From Eggerthellaceae bacterium (GTDB taxonomy: Bacteria; Actinomycetota; Coriobacteriia; Coriobacteriales; Eggerthellaceae): a stretch of 5,570 bases of DNA. The position numbers and the translations under genes were made by a program. The DNA is taken from positions 1-5,570 of the forward strand of contig DMNP01000146.1 of assembly GCA_003452695.1 (NCBI GenBank), given 5' to 3'. Below, piece by piece: positions 5,409-5,570 of this stretch (positions are counted from its first letter, which is position 1; each line of letters begins with the position of its first letter). A model generated the notes under the pieces. It saw nothing but the letters and a program-made list of their open reading frames with translations, made no database searches and had not been told where the DNA came from.

Positions 5409-5570
5409 GTGCGGTGTCCATTCCCTTCAACACAGGTTCGATGCTGGTTCAGTATACTCCATGGGTGAAGCAGGACACCGCGCGCCGTGCCTAGCGGCAA
5501 GCCAGTGACCCTCGTGAAGGGTGGGGCGTTGCTTTTCACGGTCGGGCCAGCGGCGGGGCGGGCAGAGGGG
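5409..5570. other. Gene-free leader region upstream of the CobU-like gene
   Basis: No open frame with family resemblance or a ribosome-binding site is seen here. CGTGAA (5513-5518) and TTCACG (5535-5540) form an inverted repeat with a 16-base loop, and CCCT/AGGG (5509-5521) is an alternative smaller hairpin. TATACT at 5453-5458 can be read on both strands (AGTATACT is palindromic) and could serve as a -10 for the leftward genes, with no clear -35. Read leftward, a CGTGAAAAGC then GGTCACTGG order vaguely recalls the core of a cobalamin riboswitch, but the B12 box is not convincing, so none is called. Confidence 0.35.

Noticed and set aside
4534..5433. 299-residue open frame on the minus strand overlapping the double-CobU gene in another frame
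   Set aside because: It is Arg/His-rich with no domain, while the other frame contains two P-loops and CobU motifs.
5431..5455. T-arm-like GGTTCGATGC suggesting a tRNA or tmRNA end
   Set aside because: The flanking five bases do not pair properly, and no acceptor stem, anticodon arm or CCA end is found around it.
5461..5480. AGCAGGACACC on the plus strand as the B12 box of a rightward cobalamin riboswitch
   Set aside because: The match to the B12 box is incomplete, and the upstream 60 bases lack the riboswitch core that should precede it.
5460..5509. Short plus-strand frame from the ATG at 5461 (MGEAGHRAPCLAASQ)
   Set aside because: It has only 15 codons, no ribosome-binding site and no similarity I can see.

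Overview
The window is G+C-rich, densely packed bacterial DNA. The gene content (SmpB, a YkuD-type L,D-transpeptidase with PG_binding_4-like repeats, cobalamin nucleotide-loop genes), the codon usage and the acidic proteins resemble gut Coriobacteriia (Eggerthellaceae-like Actinomycetota). That placement is an inference from style; there is no 16S or other marker here. I see no mobile element, CRISPR array, rRNA or tRNA.

Left part, read leftward (minus strand), 1850 down to 204: an extended -10 promoter drives a compact cluster. Its first gene encodes a 92-aa protein I do not recognise, with a strongly basic tail. smpB follows, coupled through a TAATG stop/start overlap. The last gene encodes a 268-aa, very acidic protein with two internal repeat systems. 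A strong bipartite stem-loop terminator lies at 9-52, about 150 bases beyond the last stop codon.

Centre, plus strand, 1984-3906: a divergently transcribed gene for a membrane-anchored L,D-transpeptidase of 640 aa. It has an acidic cytoplasmic tail of about 165 residues, one transmembrane helix, an extracytoplasmic region resembling PG_binding_4/VanW-type repeats, and a C-terminal YkuD domain with an intact SHGCVN active site. Its promoter carries an extended -10 overlapped by a small palindrome.

Right part, minus strand, 5408 down to 3890: a two-gene unit for assembly of the cobalamin lower (nucleotide) loop. The first gene is an unusual in-frame fusion of two CobU-like domains (293 aa). 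Its second half is shortened and is preceded inside the gene by a very strong ribosome-binding site. The second gene overlaps it by 11 bases and encodes a histidine phosphatase of the alpha-ribazole phosphatase/phosphoglycerate mutase type. This unit converges on the transpeptidase gene, and the two coding ends overlap by 17 bases. The last 160 bases (5409-5570) hold no convincing gene and some hairpin-forming sequence.

The most unusual points are the double-CobU gene with its possible second internally initiated product, and the uncharacterised small basic protein locked to smpB.
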